Part shown: in pieces, positions 1 through 19,697 of the stretch
Numbering within the stretch: the stretch's first letter is position 1
Layout of the letters: each line of letters starts with the position of its first letter
Source: Amoebidium appalachense
Taxonomy: Eukaryota; Ichthyosporea
Assembly: GCA_963693365.1 (NCBI GenBank)
Contig: CAVNZM010000010.1
Coordinates: 3,782,001 to 3,846,000 of the forward strand
DNA: 64,000 nt
Reading direction: 5' to 3'
The notes under the pieces: generated by a model
Database searches by the model: none
Told to the model about the DNA's origin: nothing
Seen by the model: only the letters and a program-made list of their open reading frames with translations
Position numbers and translations under genes: made by a program

Positions 1-84
1 TTGCAATCTCGCCATTGCAATCTCCCCATTTCCATTTCATTTTCATCATGTGGTGTATGTAAGAGCTCACACGTCTATTTATAG

Positions 85-153
85 GGCCATGACGTCACGG
101 ACCGTCTGGTTCACTCTGAGGTTCAGAGTCTGCTGTGTGCCACCCTCCAGGTA

Positions 154-189
<36 letters not shown>

Positions 190-1051
190 CCCCTCCTCTT
201 CTCCCCCGGCTCGAAGTGTTTCCTGTTTGTACAGTTGGTTTTTTTTTGTTTTGTTTTTGTGGTGTCTTTGCTTCTTTGCTTCCATATTTGCCACCCTGTC
301 ATGCACCCCCTCCCCCCCCCCCCCCCCCCCCCCCCTCCCCCCCCCCCCCCCCCCCCCCCTCCCCCCCGCCCCCTCTCCTCACTCTTCCCTGACCTGCTTG
401 TTTCCAGTGTTCGTGCCCTGTCAACTCCAACCCTCGCCCCACCCTTTCCCCCCACCCGTCCCTGATGATGGGCTCTGTTCAAGCATCTTCTGCCTGCACG
501 TTTTTTGTTTGTACCATTCTCTGTAATTTGTAGAATTTCGGATCTTCCTTCTTAAAACGTTTGTATTCTGTCCTGTGGTGTCTCCTCCAATGCTCTAATG
601 CTTACATCCCCCCCCCCCCCCACCACCACCTTTCCCCACAGGTTGTGCTCCGTAAGCTGCGCAAGGAACACGTTGTTCAACTTTCACAGCGGGTGATGAA
701 CATACTGGTGTACATGTTCCAGTTGAGCGCCAATCAGGGCCAGGGAGGTGTGCAGGAGGATGCACTCATGGCCATCACCGCACTCATCAATGGTATGTGT
801 GCGTTAAAATTTAGAAATCTTTAAAACAAATAATGTGCACCCGCCCCCTCCCCCCTCCAATAATAATGACACTACTAATATTAATCAAGCAAATAAGTAA
901 ATGATATTATTATTGATATGTTATGAGTAATAACTTTGGAATGTTTTCTCTAGGTGGCGGGCGGGGAAGTAATGGAAAAAATTCGTTTTTTGTGGTGTGG
1001 TGGTGATATGGGGAGGGGGGGGGGGGGGAGGGGGGGGGGGGGGGGGGGGGG

Positions 1052-1097
<46 letters not shown>

Positions 1098-1747
1098 ACT
1101 TACACTCGCGAATGACGTGTGTTCCCCTTCCTCCCCTTTCCCCCTCGGGATGGGCACTCACTATGATGCCATACTCACTGTGTGGTCTGCAATCTGCATG
1201 GTGTGGTCCGTCGGGAGTGTTTACTTCATACTCTTTTTCACATTCTAACACCCCTTCTCTCCTTCCCCCCCTGCCCTCGCGCCACACGCACTCACGCACA
1301 CAGACACACACACACACACACACACACCCAACACACACACCGTTCCCCCCTTCCCCCCCTCTCCCGTCCCCCCTTTTCAACACATGTGTACACACACACC
1401 CGTCCCCCCCCCCCCCCCCCCCCCCCACCACCACCACCACCACCACCACCACACACACGCACAATCCTCCCACCCTCCCACCCTCCCACCCTCCCCCCTC
1501 CCCCCTCCCTCCACACACACACACACGCCATACACACACACGTACAGCCATGGAGCAAGGGTTCATCCAGTACATGGAGGCATTCAAACCCTACCTCCTC
1601 CTGGGCCTGCGCAACCACCAGGAGCACGGGGTTTGCAATCTCTGTGTGGGCCTTATTGGGGACATTTGCCGTGCACTGACTACCGATGTCCTCCCTTACT
1701 GCGATGAGCTGATGAACCAACTCTTGGCTAACCTTTCGGTAATTTAC

Positions 1748-1791
<44 letters not shown>

Positions 1792-2215
1792 AAAAAAAAA
1801 AAAAAAAAACCAAAAAAACAGAGAGAGAGAGAGAGAAAAAAAAATAGAAAAAAGAAAGAAAAAGAAAACCCGAAATCCTCAAACATAAAAGCCCCCCCGC
1901 CCCCCTCCCCCCCTCTGTCCTCCTCTTCCATCGCCCATGTTTTACATTGTGATGGTTGGCGAATCTGTGTTGTGTGTGGTATTGTAGATCTTTATAAACC
2001 CACCTTTCCCTGTGGGGAATGGGGCGTTTAGGTTGGTGCATTGGGAGAGAAAATAGTTGCCGCATCCGGGGGGGGGGGGGGGGGGGGGGGGGGATGGGGG
2101 GAGGGGGGTAGGATCAAGTACTGACGTCGTTTTTCAGGACCCGACCCTTCACCGAAGTGTCAAGCCAAGCATTCTGAGTGCTTTTGGAGGTATATAATCC
2201 CCCCCCCTTCCCCCC

Positions 2216-2249
<34 letters not shown>

Positions 2250-4116
2250 AGAATGAGAACCTCCATGCCACCCCCAAATTTTACCTGCCCGTTACTCTGT
2301 TCCTGTGATTGCAGTTTTGCATCATCCATCACCCCTCCCCCTCTCCCCCCCCCCCCTTCTTCTCCGGTACTGTTTAATACTTGGGCCATCCTGAGGATGA
2401 GCTCTGCTCATAATGCATACTTGTTGTGTGTGGTTTGCACTCTGCACTGTGTTGTCCGACGTGATTGTGTACTTCGTACTCTGTAGCAAGTACTAACTCC
2501 TTCCCCCCCCCCCCCCCCTCCCCCCCCCCCCCCCCCCGGGCCTCCCCTGCCCACCATCCTTCCCCTCTGCCCACCACTCTTCCGCTCTGCCCACCACCCT
2601 TCCCCCCTTCTGGCCTCCCCCCCCCCCCCCCCCCAACACACACACACACCCACCATTTTTTCAAACCCCCCCCCCCCCCCCCACGCCCCACATCCCCCTT
2701 CCCCGTACACACACACACACACACGTACACGTACACAGATGTTGCCATAGCCATTGGCCCCAGCTTCCTCAAGTACGTTCAGCACACACTGGCTGTGCTC
2801 GACCAGGCTGCACAGACCCAGATTGATGCCGTAAATGCCCAACCCCCCGTCCACCACCACACTTCATGAGCGTGCGCATGTGCGAGGGCAACTACACCGG
2901 CCCTGCCTTCCCTCCCCCCCTCCCCTCCCCGCCCTCCTCTCCCGTCGCGCCGCCGCCGAGCATAATTTTGGGTTGGGGAGGTTTGCCAGGTTGAAGAATG
3001 ACATGCATGCATTATGCATGTTTATGTTTTTTTTTTTCCCCCAAGCTCTCACAGCTTTTGCTGATACCGTTTTTTGTGTTTGCGCAGAAGAACTATGAGC
3101 TAGTGGAGTATCAGAACCAGCTGAGGGAGGGAGTGCTGGACGCATACACGGGTATCATCATCGGATTGAAGGGGGACGACCAGAAGACCTTTAACCGTGA
3201 GTGCTTGCTTGTGCACACAAGCGCACACGTGCAGACACGTACACATGCACGTACATGCAAACACATGCACACGTACATGCAAACACGTACACATGCACAT
3301 ACATGCACACGTACATGCAAACACATGCACACGTGCGTGCAAACACGTACACATGCACATACATGCACACGTACATGCAAACACATGCACACGTACGTGC
3401 AAACACATGCACACGTACATGCAAACACATGCACCACGTACATGCAGACACGTACAAGCACGCGCACGCACGAAGGCGCACAGAAGCTACACGGGTAACC
3501 ACCCACACACGTACACACACGCACACACACACACATGTTCATATCATGTGCGCGAAGAGGAAACACACACGAATGCATATACATGCAAACGAACATACAC
3601 ACCCCCACAAGCAAGCACATACACGCACATGTGCATACGAAGCTACATGCACATACACACACGTATACAAGCGCCTCTAAAAGTAAGCAAGCAAGCACAC
3701 GGTGGTGCACACACAGGCTCGCAAAGATGTGTGCATGCATGCACATACATGCACACACAACCTTTTTTCTTGTGCAAATCACGCGAGAAATGATAACTTA
3801 AGTGTCGGCCTAGTGTGCGCTGTGTCAGTGTGAGTGGTACGTGCACGTGCATGTAAACGGAAGCCGCATTGGGCCGGAAGGCGGCAGCTCTCTGACATTC
3901 TACCTCCCCACCTCCCCGATGCGTACCCTTACTACGTTTTCCCCCTGCTTGTCATCACCCCTCACCTGCTTACGTCATCACCTCTCCCCTGCCCACTTCA
4001 TCACCTCTGCTTTTCTAATGTCCTCACGTCTTTCCATGCACACGTTTTTTTTTTTTTTTGATTTGCCCCTCTCCCATGCTTACGTCATTACCCCTCCCCT
4101 CCCCCCTCCCCCCCTC

Positions 4117-4209
<93 letters not shown>

Positions 4210-4426
4210 CCAACGTGTACCAGCTCAAGCCCTACGTTGTGCCGGTGATGTCTTTCATCCAGCGCTGTGCAGAGGACAGGGACCACACAGACACTATCGT
4301 GCGCTCATGCTGCGGCATGATTGGGTATGTACCCCCCCCCCCCCCCCCCCCCAACCCCACCCCTTTCCCCCTCCTATTTTTTCAAAGCACACCGGCCAGC
4401 AAAAAACACACATGCACACAAACACG

Positions 4427-4474
<48 letters not shown>

Positions 4475-4563
4475 GACACGCGCGCGCACACACACACACA
4501 CACATAGACAAACACACAAACAGATGCGCGCGCCGCCGTCCTCGCCTTAGCTAATGCCACCAC

Positions 4564-4601
<38 letters not shown>

Positions 4602-5109
4602 CACATACAACAGATGGTGTACACACACACGCGCGCGCGCACACGCACACATACGCACACACACACACGCACACATACACACACACACATACACGCACAC
4701 ATACACACGCACACATACACCCACACACACACGCACACATACACACACACACACACGCACACATACACGCACACATACACACACGCACACATACACACGC
4801 ACACACGCACACATACACACACACGCACACGCACACATACACACACACGCACACGCACACGCACACATACACACACACAAACACGCACACATACACACAC
4901 ACACACACGCACGCACACATACACACACACATGTACAAACGTGCACACACACTCTGACGTGGATCTTACCCAGGGACTTCTGTGAGATCTTCCGCCAGGA
5001 CATGCGCCCGCTCCTTGAGCAGGCATGGGTCAGTCGTCTCCTGAAGGAGGGGAGGGCCTCGTCCAATGGAAACACACGGAAGACCGCAGAATGGGCTGGA
5101 AAGGTTCTA

Positions 5110-5143
<34 letters not shown>

Positions 5144-5672
5144 ACCACACATACACACAACTCAACAACAAATCCTCCCCCTCCTCCTCTTCCACCCTCC
5201 TAGATATTTGTTTTTTGACCTGGCACCCTTGTTTTAGTTTCTGTAGGGGTCGATGTTTGTCACGATGTTAGAGTTTGTTTAAGGTTTGCCCCCGTGCTTT
5301 GCTTTCGTACTAAGTTTCTCCATCTTAACCCCTTTCCCCATCTCCCCCCCCCCCCCCCCCTCCCCCTCCCCCTCCCCCCCTCTCACCACCACACCACCAA
5401 AGCATATTATCGCCAACACACACATGGGCAAAGGGGAAAGAAGAAGAGTTAAAGAAAACGTGCCCCCCCCCCCCCTTCCCCCCCCCCCTCTCTCTCTCCT
5501 TCTCCCCCCCCCCCCCCCCCCCCCCCCCCCAACACACACACACACACGCACATGCACATACCCCGCCTTTACAAAAACTGTTTTTTTTTGCCCAAGTGTT
5601 TTATATGCGCACGTTAATTCCGTGATTACCCTGCAGACTATCCGGGAGAAGTGTGGGGCCGTCAACCACTAA
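85..5672 (+). CDS. KPNB1: Importin subunit beta-1, C-terminal 313 residues in nine exons (5' end outside window)
   Basis: Karyopherin-beta nuclear import receptor; it carries importin-alpha/cargo through the nuclear pore and is released by Ran-GTP. Exons by splice signal and phase: 85-150, 642-792, 1548-1738, 2138-2189, 2739-2830, 3088-3196, 4210-4324, 4974-5103, 5637-5672 (TAA). All phases join without a stop and give 313 codons plus the stop. Diagnostic blocks in order match the last HEAT repeats of animal KPNB1: [87 protein letters not shown]. It ends REKCGAVNH. The N-terminal Ran and FG-binding HEAT repeats lie left of the window. Intron 8 has the weaker donor GTTCTA but phase and homology require it. 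Introns are 257-1013 bp and filled with C-runs and CA repeats. Confidence 0.95.
1143..1250 (-). repeat. Dispersed intronic repeat, copy A
   Basis: In KPNB1 intron 2, reverse orientation. Read on the minus strand it contains GAGTATGAAGTAAACAC, then GACGGACCACACCATGCAGA and ends CCCATCCCGAGGGG. It aligns by eye with the copies at 2388, 26051, 31942, 55520, 56121, 60260, 62037 and 62397. It lies between simple repeats. Confidence 0.6.
2388..2498 (-). repeat. Dispersed intronic repeat, copy B
   Basis: In KPNB1 intron 4, reverse orientation, one of the best-preserved copies. The minus strand reads ACAGAGTACGAAGTACACA, then CGGACAACACAGTGCAGAG, TGCAAACCACACA, GTATGCATTATGAGCAGAG and ends CTCATCCTCAGGAT. 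It is bounded by C-rich tracts on both sides. Confidence 0.75.
3226..3450 (+). repeat. Alternating purine-pyrimidine minisatellite in KPNB1 intron 6
   Basis: Tandem variants of ACATGCAAACACATGCAC and ACACGTACATGC with a period near 24-30 bases. Longer, more degraded CA/CG-rich sequence continues to about 3760. Nearly every step alternates purine and pyrimidine, so it could adopt Z-DNA. The same intron ends in a (CA)n tract, 4114-4209, that runs straight into the 3' splice site of exon 7. Confidence 0.75.
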
Positions 5673-5870
5673 GATTTTATCGAAGGACACAAGGTGGTAG
5701 CAGAAAGGTGGATGTGGTGGATGTGGCACAACGGAAAATGGAAACGGAAATCGGAGGAAAGGAACCGGAAAATGAAAATAACGGATTGAGAGAGAGTGGG
5801 TGTAGGCGTGGTGCAGTGGTGGAAACGGATGGCTGAGCTGCGGGTGTTGCATCTAAAGCAGAGACTTCCG

Positions 5871-5876
5871 AATAAA
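5871..5876 (+). terminator. Candidate KPNB1 polyadenylation signal
   Basis: A perfect AATAAA lies 199 bases after the importin beta-1 stop codon, in A-rich sequence with no competing signal between. The cleavage site is not visible. The stretch 5673-6160 is A/G-rich and is probably 3' untranslated region followed by spacer. Confidence 0.45.
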
Positions 5877-6281
5877 TTCGGGGACATTACCCGGAAAATA
5901 CGGGAACGAAGAGGTGGAAAATGGGGAAATAGTAAGGAAGATGTTAGAAGATGGATAATAGAATAGAAAACGAAGAAATAGAGTGAAGAGAAGAGAAGGC
6001 ACATGAGAGAGAAGCCGCCACCAGGAGAAAAGGAAAAAAACGAAAAGAAGGACAAAAAATCGGAATGAAAGAATGTCGGAATATGATTGTGTTATAATGG
6101 ACGGGAAAACGGGAAAGAGTAAGAATAGGAATAGAAGAGAGTGGCTGTATGTAGTAGTCACGAAGGAATATTGATGGGAAATGATTTCCGTTTTGGGCCT
6201 TCCATCTCTGCGTGCGAGCTATTTATTCCCCTTGCGGATGTTTGCACAAGTTTGAATTGACAATTCACGTGGTTTTGTGTT

Positions 6282-6321
<40 letters not shown>

Positions 6322-6880
6322 TTTTTTTTTTTTTGCCTTTCCTACACTTCTGTTTCTTTAAAAGATTGACATAGACGAGTCTTCGCGAAACGTTTCTTTT
6401 ACACCCGCACAATGTCATGATATAGCTTTTATAGGTGGTCGTTTCTTTGTAGTTATTGATGCATCCATCACAGTGCCTTTAGTTCTACTTATGTTAAATA
6501 TGGGTGTGGTATATTGCTCAAAATAATCGATGTATCCATACGATTTTGTCTGGAGATATACCTCTTATTTGGCGTTTTAGATTGTAACATGAAATTACAG
6601 ACACTACAGAATTGGTATGTTCTCTTTGCATTGCGTGAGCGAAATATTCTGTTCAAGTATTCCTGGACCAGGGGTATGCACCGGCACGATGGCTTATGTG
6701 TTACTTGAAATAGTAAAACATAAAGAAAAGAAAATTCAGCATCTTAAAAAATTTGATGAGAATCCAGTCCCCCCAATTTTTGTGACGTTTTGTTTTTGCT
6801 CTTTGGTGCCCCCTCCATATTTCCAACCCTCAGTAACGCATACATCCCCCCTCCCCCCCCCCCCCCCCCCCTCCCCCCCC

Positions 6881-6911
<31 letters not shown>

Positions 6912-7081
6912 ACACACAACAACAACAACATCACCATCACCACCTTCCCTGTTCCCTTGAACTATGTGATTGAGTTTATTAGGAACAAACAAATTCACAA
7001 AGCACTGATCGGCCACGTTCCGCTTCACTTGTAAAGTATACCTGTTTTTTTTATCTCGGCCACTCTGTGAGCGTGTGTATG

Positions 7082-7131
<50 letters not shown>

Positions 7132-8055
7132 AGGTAAAATTTGTGATCATTGAAGTGATACAAAAAGGTTTGTGTACACACTGTGCGTGTGCGCTTGCGT
7201 GTGTGTGGTTGAATGTGCCCAGTACTAGTGGCATGGCACGTTTGTGCATAATTAAGCCTGTGCATATTTGCCTGACTGCCTGAGTCTTGATCGATGACTC
7301 AGTCAAAGTTTGTCACTCTACTCTCTATGTGTGGTGGTGGTGGTGGTGGTGGTGGTGCACGGTGATGGGGCGTTTTGGGGGGGGGAGGGGGGGGGGGGTG
7401 AGGGGAAGCTGGTGGACAATTGCAACTTGCATGAGACTCACAATCAGTGTCAAAATTTTAACGAGGCAGGTGTACAATACGACAAAGGGTATAATTGTGT
7501 GGTGTAAACATGAACCGCAGCTTTCCATCGGTGTGACTGTGCGCGCGGCCGCGTACACGTGCACACATGTGTGCAGATATATGTGTGTATGCGCGAATGG
7601 GTGGGTGGGCACCGGTAGGCCTATGGCCGGGTTTTGTGTCCTCATCATGACTGTCGACTCGACGAATCGATGCGCTTGCAAGCATGCCACCTACAGGCAC
7701 TTTGTGACTTTCATTTGGTGTGCAAAACAATGTACATTATTATGCAAATGTGCCACGGCCACGGCCGTACGTGGATGATATGTGGGTGGGTGCATGTGGT
7801 TGAGTGGTGGCATGCGCTCATGATGGTGAATGTGGTAGGTCGACAAGGGAGGGTAGGTGGGTGGGGGGGTGGGGGGGGGGCGGGGAGGGGGGAGGGAGGG
7901 GGGGGGGGGGGGGGGGGGGGGAGGAGCAGCACTTCCTGTATGTGCAAGTGGAGTGTTCAAGCGGACGACTGTACATGTGTGTACAGCCAGTGGAAGGGTG
8001 GAGGGGGGAGGTGGAGGGTGGGGATTGGAGGGTGAGAGGTGGGGGGGTGGGAAGT

Positions 8056-8113
<58 letters not shown>

Positions 8114-8192
8114 CCGGAGGGGGTAATGCGCTAGTGCCGTGTGTACCACATAGTCCTGTGTTCAAAGGTTGTGTGCACGTGTACACTTGAGG

Positions 8193-8239
<47 letters not shown>

Positions 8240-8938
8240 TGTGGAGGGGGAGGGGGGGGGAGTGGGCATTCGAGAACGGGCCACTGAACACGCCTGATAA
8301 GTTTTTACACGTGCACACTAAAATGCCAATATACCCGGTACAACCGACCAATCAAATGACGGAATCGATTTCGAACGAACCAATCGAAATTCCACATGTA
8401 GTTGTCAGGCTAAGTTCATCTAGCGATAAAACCATACGCAGAAGCATGTACACTCAAAACAGCCGTATGCACTATCAGTAGTGTGTATATTTCATATATA
8501 TACTGGAATATATTGAATTTCATAATCATCCCAATTAGGAAACAAAATGTAACGGGAGAAAAACAACATGTAGGGTATAGCATATTTAGTCATTCGCTGA
8601 TATAAGGGTGTGAGATGGGGGTGGGGTGGGGGGGGGGGGAGTTTGAGGGGGGGGGGGGGTAGGGAGGGAGGGAGGGAGGGAGGGAATAAGAAATGCCAAT
8701 AACACATCATCGGATTTGGAAGATCCAAAAATACTAATATAGGAAATAAAAAAATTGCCTACGAATGTCGTTATTGCCCCTACCGCTTCAGCCAGGCACC
8801 CCCCCCCCCCTCTCCCCCGGGGCTCGAATATCATATGCATAAAAGTTGAATTCAAAAACGCTAAGATTAATTTAAAAAACTAAATTAATAGTGACAACAG
8901 GATATGTAAATCACAACAGAGAAGAGAATTTGAACCTG
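5877..8938. other. Spacer between KPNB1 and the SIM protein gene, no gene recognised
   Basis: Contents: A/G-rich sequence to 6160; a (TTTC)n block near 6282-6320 running into T; a C-run with (CA)n and (CAA)n at 6846-6935; (GT)n at 7083-7129; (GGT)n at 7332-7357; G-runs at 7896-7920 and 8056-8112 (57 G); (GT)n at 8193-8234; a (GGGA)n block near 8660-8685. Open frames in this stretch are repeat translations or lack any family signature. A small RNA gene cannot be excluded. Confidence 0.6.
6775..6850 (+). repeat. Dispersed repeat shared with 62783-62860 (inverted)
   Basis: The segment from TTTTTGTGACGTTTTGTT through CCTCCATATTTCCAACCCTC to TAACGCATACATCCCC recurs on the minus strand in the NXF1 region at 62783-62860 with a few substitutions. 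Both copies run straight into a C/G homopolymer at the same end. This suggests a small mobile or amplified unit tied to homopolymer tracts. Confidence 0.6.
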
Positions 8939-9032
8939 CCATATATGGCAACCAGCGAAGACCAGCCATATATGGCAACCAACGAACACCTGCCATATAT
9001 GGCAGCAACCAACCGACACCTGCCATATATGG
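8939..9032. promoter_or_regulatory. Tandem array of four perfect CArG boxes
   Basis: The palindrome CCATATATGG, which fits the SRF/MADS-box consensus CC(A/T)6GG, occurs at 8939-8948, 8966-8975, 8993-9002 and 9023-9032. Spacing is 27, 27 and 30 bases. The intervening sequence (GCAACCAACGAACACCTG-like) is a degenerate minisatellite. The array begins five bases beyond the stop codon of the minus-strand gene at 9037, so it is 3' of that gene and also in the spacer behind KPNB1. That the boxes match the consensus is seen; binding is inference. Confidence 0.6.
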
Positions 9033-9036
9033 TCAT

Positions 9037-15395
<6,359 letters not shown>

Positions 15396-15447
15396 GTTAA
15401 TGCAAGCAGGCCATGCCTCTGCATGAATAATTCTTCGTGAAAAGGAA

Positions 15448-15500
15448 TGAATGCAATAAATGCACTTTATTATGAATGAATGCAATAAACGCACTTTATG
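15448..15500. repeat. 23-bp direct repeat upstream of the SIM gene start
   Basis: TGAATGCAATAAAYGCACTTTAT occurs twice in tandem, separated by TATGAA, about 50-100 bases upstream of the start codon at 15395. It could be promoter-proximal or 5' UTR. No function is recognised. Confidence 0.6.
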
Positions 15501-15521
15501 CACTGCGGCCACCGGAGTCAT

Positions 15522-15733
15522 TTTGGCCTACTGCAGCATGCAGGGCCTGGGGCCGGGTGAAAGTTGCAGTTGCGCGCCTATTTTTGCGCAAAACAGGGAC
15601 ATTACGTAATCCCGACCCCTGGCTCGTGTCGGGTTCAGGCACAAAACTTGAATTCGAATGAAGAGGGCCGTGGTTCAGGGTAGGGTTCAGGGTGAGAAAT
15701 TGTAGCGTAAAGGTTGTATGCTGATGTGGCCAC

Positions 15734-15771
<38 letters not shown>

Positions 15772-16513
15772 GTGTGTGTGCGTGTGTGTGTGTGTGTGCG
15801 TGTCACATAGTGTGTTGATGGGTGGGAGGAGGGAACGCAAATACTGTGCTTCTGTTACAGTCGCTGGCCAGTTGATTCAAAGTTTCTCCGTTCCGCGTGT
15901 CACTGACCGTCTGGGTCGTGCCATGTAGCTAAATATGAAAATTGCTTGTTATCAGTAAAGCTGAATACACGCACAAGCTTATGTTATACTAATACAAATA
16001 ATTGAACTGAGGAACATTCTGTTTTGTTTTACCAGATACACACACAAGTACATGCATATATATGGGACCGAATTGATTGAATTGGGTTTAATTTTTGTTT
16101 TGAAGAAACGAATTGGTATCGAAATTACTATGAAGAAAAAAAAGAAGATGAAGACGGCGGAAGAACAGGAAAAAGAACCCCCTAATAATACACAGACAAA
16201 CTCTAGGGTCTGTCGTCATTCAAACAGTTTGCGCAGGCTAAGTACTTAAGTACTACATTCCAATTACCGCACTTAAACACGATTATGTAGATATGAATAG
16301 TAACACGATAATGAATGGGTCCGGAGTGCATACTCATGTCTATAAGTGAACTTGTTCTACTTACGAGTTTTTCACATACGAGTACGTATACACAGGCAAT
16401 GCTAAGAACCCAACATTCGTCCCAACATTCGTCCCATGCCAATTAATCCCCCCCCCCCCCCCCCCCCCCCCCACCACCACCACCACCACCATCACACACA
16501 CACACACACACTT

Positions 16514-16547
<34 letters not shown>

Positions 16548-17176
16548 GCACGCACGCACGCACACACACACACAAAAAAAACCCCACAACCCGACTTACA
16601 CCCGCACCTCCACCACCACCTCCAGTCACCCACCTCAACCCCCCCTCCCTTCCCCCCTTCTCCCCAAAAAATGAATAAACAAATAAAAACAAATAAATAA
16701 ACAAAAAACAAAATTCACACACTAAACACCCGAATTTTTGCGACATAGAAATAACAAGTCAAAAAATCTGAACATTCCCAAAAATCAAATTTCGTCACAC
16801 ATAACTGTTTTAGCAAATTTCGCATATCACACGCTAAATAAAATCATATTATAATATTACGGGGACCAACAGACACATCCTATATCACTAGGGCAGATGG
16901 CTCCACGGTCCCTACAGGGACATAGCTGGGAATGAGCAGAAGCTGGGCCTCTGCAACCTCATTCTCCCTCCAAAGCGAGTGCAGCCCCCGGTTGTACGGC
17001 CTACGCACGGGCGCACGTGTTATTTTTTGACCTAAATTTGAAATTTGAAATCAAAATCTCATACATAAGTAGAGTTAAGTGACAATAGGAGTTGCATTAT
17101 GCAAGCTCCTCTGGGTAACGATTCGTGCCCGGAACATGGGTGCAACATACTGCGGAAGCCGGGAAAATGATTTGGA
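15522..17176. other. Spacer, no gene recognised
   Basis: Holds (GT)n at 15738-15800, a C-run plus (CAC)n and (CA)n at 16447-16572, and AT-rich unique sequence at 15860-16440 and 16690-17170. No coding frame with family features and no tRNA-like fold was seen. It is upstream of the SIM gene and may contain its promoter. Confidence 0.55.
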
Positions 17177-17254
17177 TTGAAAAAAATGCTGTTGGAAAAT
17201 TACAAGAAAAGTGACGTTATTGAAGACGAGGGAGATTGGGGGAGGAGTAGTGGA

Positions 17255-17257
<3 letters not shown>

Positions 17258-17291
<34 letters not shown>

Positions 17292-17345
17292 GGGGAGAGG
17301 GTGGGGGGGGGGGGGGGGGGAGGGGAAGAATTATCACAGTAGCAG

Positions 17346-17432
<87 letters not shown>

Positions 17433-17460
17433 AGGGGGGGGGGGGGGGGGGGGGGGGGGG
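17258..17460. repeat. Poly-G / (GT)n / poly-G block
   Basis: Two G-runs (17258-17290 and 17302-17320), about 82 bp of GT at 17349-17430 and another G-run to 17460. The composition repeats the G-GT-G pattern found in many places in this window. Confidence 0.9.
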
Positions 17461-17631
17461 TCGGAAGGGGGCATCATGCCGTGTAGGTGTATGTCACGAC
17501 TTATGTGCATGTCTGTGTGTGCATGTGATTTATACTTATGTGTGTGTGGGCTGCACACGGAGGGGAAACTTAGGAGGGCAAAGAGGGAGGCAAAGCAGAG
17601 ACTTCAGGGGGAGCACTAAATATAGGAAAGT

Positions 17632-18200
<569 letters not shown>

Positions 18201-18440
18201 GCCATGCCCACAGGTAATGAGCCCTCTTGCCGGGCCAAGACTCCATATGTACAATTTGCAAGGTGGGTGTGGAGAGAGCATCTACGATCATCTCCATGCT
18301 GTGCTGGCCCCCTGAACCAATGGCGTGTTTGGGTTAAAATTTAAAGTTTACAAAGATTTAACGGTAAATTAGAAATCAATGATTTGAAGGTAGAGATGTG
18401 GTTGGTAGATTTGATTTTTGATGCAAGGATGACATGACCC

Positions 18441-19530
18441 CTAACCCAACAAAGTGTTTGGTGGCCTTCTTCGATCTTTTTCTATATCGAGTGACAAGAT
18501 CTTACGGATGCCTAAATCCCCCCCCCCCCCCCCCCCTCCAACCCCCCCCCCCCCAATGCACACACGCGGCGCGCTTTGACACTTATTCATTCCCTTGTCC
18601 AACCCACCCACCCACACACTCACACACACTCACACACACCCATCCACCCATCTCTCTTAGTTCTAAGCACATCACCCACCCACCCACCCACCTCTCTTAG
18701 TCGTAAACATTGATCCCCCCCCCCCCCCCCCCCCCCCCCCCCCGCGCCCCCTCCACCATACACACACACACCGTGTTACTCCATTCCCGTCCACCCACCC
18801 ACCCACCCACCTCTCCCAATCCTAAACACATCACCACATCCTCCCCCCCCCTCCCCCCCCCCCCCCCCCCCCCAAACACACACACAAAAGGGAGAAAAAA
18901 AAAGAAAAAAAAACTAAAAAAACCTACACCCACCCACCCTGTAACTCCACTCCATTGTCCAACCCACCGACCCACCGATCCACCCCCCCCCCCCCCCCCC
19001 TCCCCCACGCACACCCACCCACCTCTCTTAGTTCTAAACACATCATCCAACGTCGCCGCCGCAAACGACAACCCGGACCGATAAGCAAGCATAGACGGTA
19101 AGAGTGCAGCTAGCGCCTTTGACTTTAAAGCCGCAGTTAAAGTATCCTCGGCATCTCTCCTTGCTGCGGCGGCGATCTCAGCCGTAGCTCGCGCCGTCGC
19201 CTGGGCCAATCGCATATCGGCTATGTGTTTTCGGTGGTTGCGCTCAAACTTAACGAGACCAAGGCTGGAGAGCAGACCGGCGAACTTTGCATTCGACTCC
19301 GAATCTCTGTGGAGCGAAGGTGAGGAAGTATGAGGGGTGTATCCTAAACACAATAAAAAAGCAAATGGGGGGGGGGGGGGAGGGGGGAGGGGAAGGGGGA
19401 GGGGGAGGGGGGCGGGGGGGAGGTGGGGGAGGGAGGGTCAGTACAAATTCACGACGGACAAAAAAAAAAAAAAAAAAAAAAAAAAAGGAAAGAAAAAGAA
19501 AAAGGCAGGCTCTGGGCATTAAGGCACGCA

Positions 19531-19577
<47 letters not shown>

Positions 19578-19665
19578 GTGTTGCCTAAATTCGCCCAAGG
19601 ATCTGATATGATCTGATATATGCCCAGTTTATCTATCCATATACCTAATAACATAACTTCATCCT

Positions 19666-19697
<32 letters not shown>

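Noticed and set aside
4294-5195. Long minus-strand frames (214-218 residues) of Cys-Val repeats opposite KPNB1 introns
   Set aside because: Translations of (GT)n; all frames of such repeats are open and the true KPNB1 exons lie on the other strand.
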